Position numbers and translations under genes: made by a program
Notes under the pieces: model-generated
Told to the model about the DNA's origin: nothing
Seen by the model: the letters and a program-made list of their open reading frames with translations, nothing else
The model's database searches: none
Part shown: in pieces, positions 24,241-33,284 of the stretch
How positions within the stretch are numbered: the first letter of the stretch is position 1
Layout: each line of letters begins with the position of its first letter
Assembly (NCBI RefSeq): GCF_000633595.2
Contig: NZ_JIBU02000014.1
Span: 1 to 64,000, forward strand
Reading direction: 5' to 3'
DNA length: 64,000 nt
Source of the DNA: Clostridium drakei
Lineage (GTDB): Bacteria; Bacillota; Clostridia; Clostridiales; Clostridiaceae

Positions 24241-24396
24241 TTATGATTTGAAAATGTTTCGTTATTAAATGATGTCTGGAAATCATTATAATATTTGTGA
24301 AATATGTTATAATTAACTGAAATATAAATAGTAAAAAGTATCATTATTGGAAAAATTAAATAACATTTTAATGTTATTATATGTAAAGGAGCTGTT

Positions 24397-25023
24397 ATGA
24401 TAATAATAAATGAAAATCAAATTGAATCCACAGCTAGACTGTTAGTAAATTGCTTCATTAATGATCCCTTGAGTATTGTAGAGACTAAAGGGATAGAAAA
24501 TAAAGAAATATTTTTGGAAAAGCTATTTATGAATCAATTACGTATTTGGGAAAAGACAATAGATGTATTTAGCTTAGATGATAAGTTTAATTCTGTAATA
24601 GTTGGTTATGAAAAAAAGAATTATAAAAGCTTTAGAATATTCCTACTAACTTTAATGTCAAATTCTAAAATGCTTCGCGATTTGGGAACAAAGAATGTTA
24701 AGATATATTCATCCAACATAAAAAATGTTTTAAAGGTTATTAATTTAAAATGGCAAAAAGAATTTATCAAAGGTAACTATTATTACATTAAAATAATTGC
24801 CATTGCAAATGAAAATCGTGGTAAAGGTGTTTTCAGAAAATTGATTACACCAACTATAAATTATTGTAAAGAACTTAATATACCTATAATTTTAGAATCA
24901 ACTAACCCAGACAATATACCAATTTACCAACATTTTGGTTTCAAGCTCGTCAAAACTATAGCAATAGATGGTATAGACTTGAGGCAATATTGTTTTATAA
25001 AATATTCTAATCTGTTGGACTAA
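24397..25023 (+). CDS. GNAT family N-acetyltransferase
   Basis: The protein has 208 residues. The acetyl-CoA loop appears late, in IKIIAIANENRGKGVFRKLITPTINYC (R-G-K-G-x-x), followed by NIPIILESTNPDNIPIYQHFGFKLVKT, the cofactor-stacking strand-helix of the family. The N-terminal half (TARLLVNCFINDPLSIVE) resembles the group of larger GNATs with an N-terminal helical extension. The substrate is unknown. AAAGGAGCTGTT precedes ATG 24397. It is a single gene. Confidence 0.8.
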   Translation: MIIINENQIESTARLLVNCFINDPLSIVETKGIENKEIFLEKLFMNQLRIWEKTIDVFSLDDKFNSVIVGYEKKNYKSFRIFLLTLMSNSKMLRDLGTKNVKIYSSNIKNVLKVINLKWQKEFIKGNYYYIKIIAIANENRGKGVFRKLITPTINYCKELNIPIILESTNPDNIPIYQHFGFKLVKTIAIDGIDLRQYCFIKYSNLLD

Positions 25024-25024
25024 A

Positions 25025-25195
25025 TACAAATGGTATTATATACCTAAATATAAGAAATCAACAAACAAATATTATGAGCATCAGATAAAAGTAATAGGAG
25101 CAGGACTAATAGCATCAGCAGCAGTATTGTTAGTGTTTGCCATAGTATATGTTATATATCCACCTATATTATTAATGTTGCAACGTTTTCAATAA
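25025..25195 (+). pseudogene. C-terminal fragment of a membrane protein
   Basis: A frame without start codon or ribosome binding site reads KKSTNKYYEHQIKVIGAGLI and then a hydrophobic helix ASAAVLLVFAIVYVIYPPI, ending LLMLQRFQ before a stop. It looks like the last 50 codons of a lost membrane protein. Confidence 0.4.
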
Positions 25196-25245
25196 CTATA
25201 CTATTTTTTAGAGAGTGAAGCCTATTAATTTAGGAGGGCTAAGCA

Positions 25246-26010
25246 ATGAGCTATTTTAATTTTGATAACAAACGAGTTTATTATACTGAATTTGGCAACG
25301 GAACACCATTATTATTACTTCATGGAAATACTGCTTCTTCGAATATGTTTGTCGAAATTGCAGAAAAATACAAAAAGAATTTTAAAGTAATCTTGATTGA
25401 TTTTTTAGGACATGGAAAATCAGACAGGCTTGATAAATTTCCTGCTGACTTGTGGTTTTATGAAGCTAAACAGACAATTGCCTTTTTAAGAGAAAAGCAA
25501 TATTCAAAGGTAAACATTATCGGTAGTAGTGGTGGTGCTTTAGTTGCTATCAATGTTGCATTGGAGGCATCTGAACTTGTTAACAAAGTAATTGCAGATA
25601 GCTTCGAGGGAGAAAAACCTCTTAAAGCATTTACAGAGAATATTGAGGTAGATAGGGAAAACTCCAAGCAGAATGAAAATGTAAAAGTATTCTATTTGTA
25701 TATGCATGGTTCAGATTGGGAGCAAGTCGTTGATAATGATACAAGTGCTATTATCAGGCACGAAAAGGAAATTGGTAAGTTTTTTCATAAAGACCTCCAA
25801 TCTTTTAAATCTGATATTCTTTTAACAGGTAGTAAGGAAGATGAATTTATAGGTACAATATCTCCCAATTATTTTGAAAAAGTGTATGGAGAACTTGTTT
25901 CCAAAATTGGGCATGGCAAAATTAATTTATTTGAAACTGGTGGACATCCTGCTATGCTTACAAATCAAGATAGTTTTTATCAGTTAAGTATGGAATTTTT
26001 CGGTCAATAA
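25246..26010 (+). CDS. Alpha/beta hydrolase
   Basis: The protein has 254 residues. The HGNTAS oxyanion region at 26-31, IDFLGHGKSD, the nucleophile elbow IGSSGG (Ser95), and the late His in FETGGHPAML are in the right order; the acid is probably the Asp in KEDEFIG. It is a different subgroup from the hydrolase at 21515, closer to the small MenH/carboxylesterase-like group. The substrate is unknown. TAGGAGGGCTAAGCA gives a strong ribosome binding site. Confidence 0.85.
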   Translation: MSYFNFDNKRVYYTEFGNGTPLLLLHGNTASSNMFVEIAEKYKKNFKVILIDFLGHGKSDRLDKFPADLWFYEAKQTIAFLREKQYSKVNIIGSSGGALVAINVALEASELVNKVIADSFEGEKPLKAFTENIEVDRENSKQNENVKVFYLYMHGSDWEQVVDNDTSAIIRHEKEIGKFFHKDLQSFKSDILLTGSKEDEFIGTISPNYFEKVYGELVSKIGHGKINLFETGGHPAMLTNQDSFYQLSMEFFGQ

Positions 26011-26103
26011 ATTCTAATATTTTCTTAAGCTTTTTGATGTAGTTAGTAATGATGACAATGTTGTTTGGCTAATTGATTATTTTATAATGGAGATGAAAAG
26101 TAA

Positions 26104-26688
26104 ATGAATATTAATATTCTACTATTTAATAATTTTGAGACTTTAGATATATTTGGACCAGTAGAAATACTAGGACAGATAGAAGAATATCAAATACATT
26201 ATTATTCAGAAAGTGGAGGTATTATTACTAATGCACAAAAGCTTAAAATTGTAACTGAGCCTATTAATTCAGCAGATGAAAGTGGCATATTAGTTATTCC
26301 AGGAGGGATGGGTACAAGAGAATTAGTTAATAATACATGTTTTTTAGATAAATTGAAATTAATTGCAGAGAAATCTACATATTGTTTATCTATATGCACT
26401 GGTTCAGCAGTATTAGCAAAGTGTGGAGTTTTAAAGAATAAAAAAGCTACATCTAATAAACAAGCCTTAGAATGGGTAAAATTAGTAAGTGATCAAGTAA
26501 ACTGGATAGAAAAAGCACGTTGGGTTGCTGATGGAAAGTACTATACGTCATCAGGTATTTCAGCTGGAATTGATATGACATTGGGCTTCGTTTCAGATAG
26601 ATTTGGCAAAGATAAAGCTGTAAAAATTGCTAATGATATTGAATATATATGGAATGATGATTGTACAAATGATATCTTTGCAAGATAA
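26104..26688 (+). CDS. DJ-1/PfpI family protein
   Basis: The protein has 194 residues with a class I glutamine-amidotransferase-like fold. The nucleophilic elbow is YCLSICTGSAVLA with Cys98, supported by the acidic N-terminal residue in ETLDIFGPVEIL and the Gly-rich loop VIPGGMGTREL. The length and the DIFGP/GGMGTR pattern match the isonitrile-hydratase-like or AraC-partner subgroup of DJ-1 proteins rather than PfpI protease. The biochemical role is uncertain. GGAGATGAAAAGTAA precedes the ATG. Confidence 0.85.
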   Translation: MNINILLFNNFETLDIFGPVEILGQIEEYQIHYYSESGGIITNAQKLKIVTEPINSADESGILVIPGGMGTRELVNNTCFLDKLKLIAEKSTYCLSICTGSAVLAKCGVLKNKKATSNKQALEWVKLVSDQVNWIEKARWVADGKYYTSSGISAGIDMTLGFVSDRFGKDKAVKIANDIEYIWNDDCTNDIFAR

Positions 26689-26701
26689 ATTTTAATTTAC
26701 A

Positions 26702-26746
26702 TGAACACTGTATTATTCAGAATTGAATTTTATGGTGTTTTTTGTG
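26702..26746 (+). terminator. Terminator-like hairpin of repeat family T2
   Basis: GAACACTGTATTATTCAGAA, then TTGAATTTTATGGTGTTTTTT; AACAC/GTGTT and ATTCA/TGAAT can pair. It directly follows the DJ-1-like gene. Confidence 0.7.
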
Positions 26747-26819
26747 CTGCAATGAAAAGAATATAATATGAGGAAATTAGTATTTTTATATGATAACTTA
26801 TACATAAAAATATTAAAAT

Positions 26820-26894
26820 TTATCCCATCGCTACCATTGCTAATATCCCATCTTCTTTAAGTTGGGAATAAGCACTGCTGCGAACCTGGATTAA
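26820..26894 (-). repeat. Dispersed imperfect-hairpin repeat (family H), copy D
   Basis: Read on the minus strand: CTTAATCCAGGTTCGCAGCA, GTGCTTATTCCCAACTTAAA, GAAGATGGGATATTAGCAAT, GGTAGCGATGGGATAA. It is one of the two best-preserved copies. It opens a stretch of broken genes. Confidence 0.85.
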
Positions 26895-26929
26895 GCTGCT
26901 CTGAACTTGAAGAAATAACTGGATATACC

Positions 26930-27190
26930 AGATAAGGATTACGCAAAGTATTCAGAAAAACAGAAGAAGGAAAAACACTAAATAAAAAGTTTTTAGTTAG
27001 AATCAATGCAGCCATATAAAAAAGATACATAAAGAAGCAGAATTATATGAAACAAAGATAAATGAATTAAAAAAGCTACAAGAAAAACTATTAGAATTAT
27101 AAATGATTTAGAAGTAAAAAATAAGAGGAGGCAAACCAGAAATTAGAGAGACTTTCCAAAACTGATAGTTTAACAGCTGGTGATTCCACA
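26930..27190 (+). other. Gene debris
   Basis: A 30-codon frame at 27013-27102 (IHKEAELYETKINELKKLQE) reads like the end of a coiled-coil protein without its start. The surrounding bases have no intact frame. A second relic of about 30 bases at 27312-27341 matches the start region of the acetyltransferase gene at 2744 (NKGYFSKHT). Confidence 0.4.
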
Positions 27191-27191
27191 T

Positions 27192-27317
27192 ATGCATTCT
27201 TCTATTTTTGATCATGTTACTATTAGCCTAGGTGCCAATACCGTTATCCCATCCAATGCATCATCTGTTGAAGAATTTATTAGAACTACAGATAAAGCTT
27301 TATATGAAGCAAAATAA
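27192..27317 (+). pseudogene. C-terminal fragment of a GGDEF (diguanylate cyclase) domain
   Basis: The frame reads FDHVTISLGANTVIPSNASS, then VEEFIRTTDKALYEAK and a stop. VTxSxG-A and A-D-x-A-L-Y-x-A-K are the closing signature of GGDEF domains. The GGDEF motif itself and everything upstream are missing. Confidence 0.75.
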
Positions 27318-27353
27318 AGGATACTTTTCAAAGCATACAGAAAATTAAAATAG

Positions 27354-27384
27354 TTGACTCGCCCCTTAGGGGTGGGTTTATAAT
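27354..27384 (+). promoter_or_regulatory. MerR-type promoter with 19-bp spacer
   Basis: TTGACT at 27354-27359 and TATAAT at 27379-27384 are 19 bases apart, the over-long spacing typical of MerR-activated promoters. The spacer holds the dyad GCCCCTTAGGGG. Confidence 0.65.
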
Positions 27385-27405
27385 AAGTACCAAGGTGATG
27401 GAGTA

Positions 27406-27744
27406 ATGGAGAATAAAATAAAAATAGGCGATTTTGCTAAAATAACTGGATGTACAGTTAAAACAATTATTTATTATCATAAAATCGGATTGCTGCAAGA
27501 GCCAAAGCGTTCTTCAGGAGGATACAGATTATATGGTTCAGTGGAATTAACTAGTATGAAATTGATTAAGTATTTAAAATCTTTAGGATTCGACCTTAAA
27601 AAGATAAAAGAAGTATTAGGGAATGCATATGAAAGCAAGACTCTAAAAGAAGCATTGAAATCTCTGCGAATAGAGCTTTTAAAAGAAGGAGAAAAAATTC
27701 AAGAAAGAGTAGGTAAAATTGATATACTACTTGAAGAAAATTAA
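27406..27744 (+). CDS. MerR-family transcriptional regulator (short)
   Basis: The protein has 112 residues. The winged HTH is complete: IGDFAKITGCTVKTIIYYHKIGLLQEP with the conserved Y-Y-x-x-x-G-L, SGGYRLYGSVELTSMKLIKYLKSLGFDLKKI. A dimerisation helix follows (LKEALKSLRIELLKEGEKIQERVGKIDILLEE) and the protein ends, so no separate ligand-binding domain is present. The promoter at 27354 has the 19-bp spacer expected for self-regulation by such a protein. It is followed at once by a broken methyltransferase gene, its probable target partner. Confidence 0.85.
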   Translation: MENKIKIGDFAKITGCTVKTIIYYHKIGLLQEPKRSSGGYRLYGSVELTSMKLIKYLKSLGFDLKKIKEVLGNAYESKTLKEALKSLRIELLKEGEKIQERVGKIDILLEEN

Positions 27745-27748
27745 ATAT

Positions 27749-28253
27749 GGAGAAAAAAATACTACTAAAAAAGCTCCAACTATATTTAATTTATTCTTTA
27801 CTGGGTACTTTATTCCTGGTATTGATTTTCGTTTTCATTGGTCAAATGTACCTGTTTGGATTGTAATTGCATCAAATATTATTGTACTCTTAGGCTATAT
27901 CTTTATCATCTTTGTCTTTAATGAGAACAGTTATGCTTCTACTATTATACAGGTTGAAAAAAAGCAGCAGGTTATATCAATAGGTCCATATTCTATAGTT
28001 CGCCACAATGTATTTAGGAATGCTTATGATGCTGCTGTTTACTCCTTTTGCACTTGGTTCTTATTGGGCAGTGATACCTTTCCTTCTTTCTGTGCCAATG
28101 AATGTATTCAGAATAAAAAGTGAGGAAGAAGTGCTTTTAAAAGAACTTCCAGGTTATAAAGATTATTGTTTAAGGACACGTTATCGTCATGTAGTACCTT
28201 TAATTATTAATGTTTACTGCTTTGCTGTACATTTTAATATTTCATTTCACTAA
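27749..28253 (+). pseudogene. Isoprenylcysteine carboxyl methyltransferase (ICMT)-like membrane protein, truncated and frameshifted
   Basis: The first frame reads VWIVIASNIIVLLGYIFIIF to ISIGPYSIVRH. The second, from about 28008, continues MYLGMLMMLLFTPFALGSYW to PGYKDYCLRTRYR. GPYxxVRHPMYxG and E-E-x-L-L-x-x-x-x-P-G-Y-x-x-Y are ICMT/PEMT hallmarks. Two bases are lost at about 28006 (RH-P-MY), and no start codon with ribosome binding site exists. It directly follows the MerR gene, suggesting a former MerR-ICMT unit. Confidence 0.75.
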
Positions 28254-28262
28254 TGGTTATCA

Positions 28263-28455
28263 CTGCCATAAGACTTATTAAAAAGAAAAGTTTAGGATAT
28301 CTTCTAGCACCTATGATGATAAATTTGCTATAATAACTAATATTGGTATTATTTCTTTAATGATTGCTGCTGTGAATATGGGCATTTCTAATAATATACT
28401 GCTAATAATTTGTCTTAGTGTGATTACATTTGTAGCTCTAATATTTCTGTGGTAA
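28263..28455 (+). pseudogene. Remnant of another membrane protein
   Basis: Short hydrophobic stretches in two frames (KKKSLGYLLAPMM; IGIISLMIAAVNMGISNNIL and LIICLSVITFVALIFLW) end at a stop at 28453-28455. The pieces read as the last two helices of a decayed membrane protein. Confidence 0.45.
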
Positions 28456-28507
28456 ATGTTGAAAAAAATCAAGATATAATTATTTAACTTTAAAATATTT
28501 ATATTGA

Positions 28508-29194
28508 ATGGGGGAGAATATTATAAAGATTTTTAGTAAAACAAAGGTACTTAAGCTTATTTTCATATTTCTATTAATTTTTATATTTCAATTTATATGT
28601 GTTGACTTTTGGGTAATAAACAAAGCTAACAAATACATAGTAGATAAAAATTCTGTACCAAGGGTAGAGTGTATAATTATTCCTGGAGCTTATGTATATC
28701 CTGATGGAAGATTAAGTGATATATTAAAAGACAGGGTTGACACTGCTCTAGAAATATATAAAGGAAACAGTAATCTTAAGATATTAGTAACTGGTGATCA
28801 TGGGAATGTACAATATGATGAAGTTAATAATATGAGAAAATATCTAGAGCAGAGAGGGATTAAAAGTTCTAGCATATTTTTAGATCATGCAGGTTTTAGT
28901 ACATATGAAAGTATCTATAGAGCAAAACATATATTTAAAGTAAATAGTGCTGTAATAGTAACACAGGATTACCATCTTAAAAGGTCAGTGTATTCAGCAA
29001 GAGGGATGGGAATTGAATGCTATGGAGTAAAAGCAGACAAGCATATTTATGTAGATATCGTAAAATATAAACTAAGAGAAAGCTTAGCTATTTATAAAGA
29101 TTTTATTGCAGTAAACATATTAAAAACTAATCCTAAATTCCTTGGAAAAGAAATTCCTATAAATACTGGTAACTTCAGAGAAACTCGTGATTAA
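28508..29194 (+). CDS. SanA/YdcF-like (DUF218) membrane-anchored protein
   Basis: The protein has 228 residues. One N-terminal hydrophobic helix (LIFIFLLIFIFQFICVDFWV) anchors an outer domain with the DUF218 motifs: CIIIPGAYVYPDGRLSDILKDRVDTA, ILVTGDHG, the ESIYRAKHIF helix, AVIVTQDYHLKRSVYSARGMGI. The group includes SanA, linked to envelope barrier function and vancomycin exclusion in enterobacteria; its chemistry is unknown. The ATG at 28508 overlaps the only ribosome-binding-like GGGGGAG, so the true start may be a rare ATT/ATA start just after it. Confidence 0.8.
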   Translation: MGENIIKIFSKTKVLKLIFIFLLIFIFQFICVDFWVINKANKYIVDKNSVPRVECIIIPGAYVYPDGRLSDILKDRVDTALEIYKGNSNLKILVTGDHGNVQYDEVNNMRKYLEQRGIKSSSIFLDHAGFSTYESIYRAKHIFKVNSAVIVTQDYHLKRSVYSARGMGIECYGVKADKHIYVDIVKYKLRESLAIYKDFIAVNILKTNPKFLGKEIPINTGNFRETRD

Positions 29195-29230
29195 AATTAA
29201 TTCATTAACATTTAAAATCAAGTGATTCTA

Positions 29231-29416
29231 AGGTTCAGATGGAGTTTGCTTATGAGAATGGACTTCTCCATCTGGACCTTAGAAGAACTTACCCAGGCGC
29301 GCAGCAGTGCTTATTTCCAATTTTGATAGAAAAGCAGATATCCCAAATCTTTAATTTGGTTGTAGCTGCTTTCACTGTGTGCGATGTGGGTGTTAGCAAT
29401 GGTAGCGATCGGATAA
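29231..29416 (+). repeat. Dispersed imperfect-hairpin repeat (family H), copy E, with expanded loop and 5' hairpin
   Basis: An upstream hairpin (AAGGTTCAGATGGAG with CTCCATCTGGACCTT, 29231-29282) precedes the core AGAAGAACTTACCCAGGCGC at 29281. The core ends GTTAGCAATGGTAGCGATC with GGATAA at 29411-29416. About 50 extra bases with their own stem fill the loop. Confidence 0.75.
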
Positions 29417-29448
29417 TACTACTATATAGACAATGCAGTAACATAAAA

Positions 29449-29489
29449 AAAGCATCATCATGAGTTATAAAAACCCATAATGATGCTTT
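29449..29489. terminator. Terminator of the permease gene (minus strand), bidirectional shape
   Basis: AAAGCATCAT at 29449-29458 pairs with ATGATGCTTT at 29480-29489; A- and T-runs flank both sides. Confidence 0.75.
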
Positions 29490-29500
29490 CGTCATTTAAC

Positions 29501-30892
29501 TTATAAATTTTCACTTTTAAATTCTTCTATTTCTGGAGTAGTTCTTTTGTTAATACCAAAAGCAAAATATGCGATAGTAACAATGGCACAGAAAATAGCT
29601 CCAACCAATAGAGGAATTTGTGTATCTGAATTAAAACACATGCCCATTAAAACTAAGCAAAGATAAACCACTACAACATAGTTAGCATATGGAAATAACC
29701 TTGATTTAAAAGGATGCGTCTCCATTTCAGCTGCATGTTCCTTTCTGAATTTTATTTGACTGATACATAAAACAACCCATGGGATCATTCCTGGAAGTAC
29801 GCTGGCACTATAGATATAAACAAATAACTTAGAATTTGGACAAAGATAATTTAAAATTACACAGCATAGTAAACAAGCCAAAGTTGTTTTAAGAGCATTA
29901 ACTGGTACACCCTCTTTGTTTACTTTTCCTAAGAATTTAGGAGCTTGACCATTTTTTGATAATGTATAAAGCATACGACCACAACTGTAAATTCCACTGT
30001 TACATCCAGACATTGCAGCTGTCAATACTACGAAATTTATAATACCAGCAGCAGCGGAAACTCCAACTTTAGCAAAAGTTAAAACAAATGGACTACCAAG
30101 GGCACTTATTTGATTCCAAGGATAAATAGTTACAATTACAAATATAGCACCAATGTAGAAAATCAATATACGCCAAATAATATTTTTTGTTGCTTTTCTT
30201 AATGTATTTTTTGGATCTTGTGCTTCTCCAGCTGTGATTCCAATAAGTTCTACACCTTGATAAGATGCTGTTACTAAACATAAAGCAAATAACCAACCTT
30301 TCAAACCTCCAGCAAAAAAGCCGCCATTTGCTGTAAGATTTGTTAAACCAATAGCTGTACCATGGTTGCCAATACCAAAGAAAATCAAACCAAATCCAAC
30401 TAATAGCATAACTACAATTGTAATGATCTTAATTAATGAAAACCAGAATTCAAATTCACCATAAAACTTAACTGAAGTCATATTGGCAGCAGCAAGAATA
30501 GCCACACCTATTAAAGCTGGAATCCAAGCTGGCAAAGCTGGGAACCAATAATTCATATAAATTCCGATAGCAGTAACTTCGGACATACCGACAGCTATCC
30601 ACATAAACCAATAACACCATGCTGTCATATAGCCAGCCCAAGGAGATATATACTTATTTGCATAAGTTGCAAAAGAACCAGTTAATGGTTCAAGATAAAG
30701 CATTTCTCCCATGATTCTCATAACTATATACATAGCAATACCTGCTACTGCATAAGCCAATAATACCGATGGACCTGCCCATTTAATCGTACTAGCCGAT
30801 CCCATAAACAAGCCTACTCCAATTGTGCCACCTAAAGCAATCAATTCAATATGACGTGCTTTTAGGCCACGTGTTAACTCTTTCTTTTCCAC
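29501..30892 (-). CDS. Amino-acid permease, APC superfamily (AAT type)
   Basis: This is a 463-residue transporter with about twelve membrane helices. The start [28 protein letters not shown] contains the G-x-x-I-G-x-G-L-F substrate-binding helix break of the family, and [22 protein letters not shown] is the conserved loop between helices 6 and 7. It resembles GABA, lysine and D-Ser/Ala/Gly permeases; the substrate is open. AAAGGGGGCTG precedes the ATG. No leader structure was recognised upstream. It is a single gene. Confidence 0.88.
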   Translation of the reverse strand: MEKKELTRGLKARHIELIALGGTIGVGLFMGSASTIKWAGPSVLLAYAVAGIAMYIVMRIMGEMLYLEPLTGSFATYANKYISPWAGYMTAWCYWFMWIAVGMSEVTAIGIYMNYWFPALPAWIPALIGVAILAAANMTSVKFYGEFEFWFSLIKIITIVVMLLVGFGLIFFGIGNHGTAIGLTNLTANGGFFAGGLKGWLFALCLVTASYQGVELIGITAGEAQDPKNTLRKATKNIIWRILIFYIGAIFVIVTIYPWNQISALGSPFVLTFAKVGVSAAAGIINFVVLTAAMSGCNSGIYSCGRMLYTLSKNGQAPKFLGKVNKEGVPVNALKTTLACLLCCVILNYLCPNSKLFVYIYSASVLPGMIPWVVLCISQIKFRKEHAAEMETHPFKSRLFPYANYVVVVYLCLVLMGMCFNSDTQIPLLVGAIFCAIVTIAYFAFGINKRTTPEIEEFKSENL

Positions 30893-31659
30893 TTTAAACA
30901 GCCCCCTTTAAAAATTTTTATTAATAATTATAAAGACAATTAATTGTTATATATGAATAACATGTTAACATAACTTTATAATGTTTCTAGTTTTGTCATA
31001 ATTTTCTTATTTGCCAGAATTATATAATTTTTATAATTCACGCAAACAATTTATTCATTATGTATTTTGAATGTAAACTTTCAAATATAATTTTAGTGAG
31101 CTTAATAAAAAGATTTTTTGTACCACAAAAAATATATATGCATAAATATATTGAATTAAAAGCATGATTACTATAAAATAATGGCTATAACATCCGATTT
31201 TCTTTAAAATTAAAAGCTATATATACTATAAATCAATATTTTTTATTTGTTACGTATATACGCCTGTTTTCATACTTTTACTCTATATTATTCTTTGTAA
31301 TTTTAAATAAAAAACATTTTTTAAGATAATAATTATTCTTTTATCTGATTTTTCTAAATATAATTTATGACAATATCATAGTCTAAGCAATATATTTTTA
31401 AATTAATTATAATATTTTCAAATTTAACCCTATATTATATAGAAAAGTAATAAGGTAAAATATAAATTCTATTGAAAATAATAAATATAGTCTCACATTA
31501 GAATTAAATTTTAGATAATTAACTCAAAAAGCTTTTAAAGGAAAATTGATTAATGATTCATAAAGACATAAAAATTCTCATTAATGATATGGAGAAAAGG
31601 TATATTTGTAATTATATAGAACTTTAATTTACTAACAAGATATTTACCTAGAAAAATAA
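30893..31659. other. AT-rich intergenic stretch
   Basis: No coding frame, repeat or hairpin of note was found in these 770 bases. The left end should hold the permease promoter (minus strand), and TATAAT-like hexamers are too frequent to choose among. Confidence 0.4.
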
Positions 31660-31938
31660 GTTGGAGATGCATTTAAAATGAATATAGATGAAATTAGAAG
31701 ATTACATTATAAACAAGAGTGAAAAGAAGATGGGGTTGCAGAAGCAATAGAACAATCTAGATTAAAAAATGTTGAAATGGTTATAAAATTACTAAATAAA
31801 AAATTTAAAAATGTAGATGGAGATGTAATAGAAAAGATAAAAGTATTAAATAGTGACATTCTAAATTTAATTATAGAAGATATACTGGATATAGAAAGTA
31901 TAGAAGATTTAAAAAAGTATGGGATTAAATCTTTTTAA
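31660..31938 (+). pseudogene. Decayed 3' end of an Rpn-family recombination-promoting nuclease gene (copy 1)
   Basis: GDAFKMNIDEIRRLHYKQE is followed by a stop at 31720-31722, then KEDGVAEAIEQSRLKNVEMV and so on to IESIEDLKK, where a lost A shifts the end. It matches the copy at 32899 at about 90% of bases. Only the C-terminal helix region of the Rpn/YhgA-like PD-(D/E)XK family is present. Confidence 0.75.
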
Positions 31939-31954
31939 AATTTGATAAATATGA

Positions 31955-32131
31955 TTTACCAGCCATAAGAAAAACCAAAGTGCCTTTAAAGTCTTGAGAA
32001 ATAAGGCTTAGAGGTACTTTTTATATTGCATTTTTAAAAATCAAAAAACGGCTGGTAAAATTTTAAGAAAACTCTTTATTTTCAATGGGTTAAGAGGTAT
32101 AATAAAAAATAAGAATGGCTATTTTACAGTG
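31955..32131 (+). promoter_or_regulatory. CRISPR leader 1
   Basis: It contains TTTACCAGCC at 31955-31964 and its partner GGCTGGTAAA at 32050-32059, enclosing a T1 terminator hairpin (31978-32023). A TATAAT at 32098-32103 then lies 28 bases before the first repeat. It is nearly identical to leader 2, the last 60 bases almost perfectly. The -10 and the conserved end define the transcription direction of array 1. Confidence 0.75.
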
Positions 32132-32888
32132 GTTGAACTATAACATAAGATGTATTTAAATTATATCTTTGCACATTTCATTTATTTAACACTTACTGTT
32201 GAACTATAACATAAGATGTATTTAAATGAGTCCAAGCAGAGGACCAATTCAAACGGATATAAGTTGAACTATAACATAAGATGTATTTAAATACTAAGTA
32301 AAATGCCCTTTGTTCTATATCCTCTTTAAGTTGAACTATAACATAAGATGTATTTAAATTAATATTTTTACATTACCATATGTGTTGGTAATTTCGTTGA
32401 ACTATAACATAAGATGTATTTAAATAAAGAGCCATATTATTCTCCCATGTATTCGCAAAATGTTGAACTATAACATAAGATGTATTTAAATCCAGTTGCC
32501 GATTTTTTACCTGTATATATTGCATTTGTTGAACTATAACATAAGATGTATTTAAATGAATAATGCATAGCTTTAGTTAGCTTTTTAGTACTAGTTGAAC
32601 TATAACATAAGATGTATTTAAATGAAAAGGAGAGATGTTCTTCAGTATCTCTCCTAAATGTTGAACTATAACATAAGATATATTTAAATGGCAATATTAT
32701 TAATAAGACAAGGTATTACTTACTTGTTGAACTATAATATAAGATGTATTTAAATTTGAAGTTCCCCTCCTGAAAATTGGTGAAGGTACTGCGTTGAACT
32801 ATAACATAAGATGTATTTAAATAAATATGCGTAATGTGAAAATTTATTTTCTCCACTTGTTGAACTATAACATAAGATGTATTTAAAT
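32132..32888 (+). CRISPR. CRISPR array 1, 12 repeats and 11 spacers
   Basis: The 30-nt repeat begins GTTGAACTATAACATAAG and ends TGTATTTAAAT, as in subtype I-B clostridial arrays. Spacers are 35-37 nt and all differ. Repeats start at 32132, 32198, 32263, 32330, 32396, 32462, 32528, 32594, 32660, 32726, 32793 and 32859. Repeats 9 and 10 carry one substitution each; the last two are again perfect. Spacer 8 (32624-32659) is a hairpin by itself. No cas gene adjoins the array; cas6 at 768 is the only one in the window. Confidence 0.97.
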
Positions 32889-32898
32889 TTATTAATAG

Positions 32899-33252
32899 AA
32901 TTTTTTAGAATACTTATTTTTAATTGAAGATCCAGAGTTAGAAAAGAAATATGAGGAATATAAAAAAGAAATTGGAGGTGCATTTAAAATGAGTATAGAT
33001 GAAATTAGAAGATTACATTATAAACAAGAGGGAAAAGAAGAAGGAAGAGAAGAGGGGATTGCAGAAGCAATAGAACAATCTAGATTAAAAAATGTTGAAA
33101 TGGTCATAAAATTACTAAATAAAAAATTTAAAAATGTAGATGGAGATGTAATAGAAAGGATAAAAGTATTAAGTAGTGACAGTCTAAATTTAATTATAGA
33201 AGATATACTGGATATAGAAAGTATAGAAGATTTAAAAAAAGTATGGGATTAA
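32899..33252 (+). pseudogene. 3' fragment of an Rpn-family nuclease/transposase gene (copy 2)
   Basis: The frame is open from 32899 (EYLFLIEDPELEKKYEEYKK) through GGAFKMSIDEIRRLHYKQEG to a normal stop at 33252. ATG 32989 could start an 87-codon ORF, but AGGTGCATTTAAA is a poor ribosome site. It matches the C-terminal region of Rpn family recombination-promoting nucleases; the PD-(D/E)XK catalytic domain is absent because array 1 begins just upstream. The tail is less decayed than copy 1. Confidence 0.75.
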
Positions 33253-33284
33253 ATCCTGTTAAAATTAAAATCTGATAAATATAA

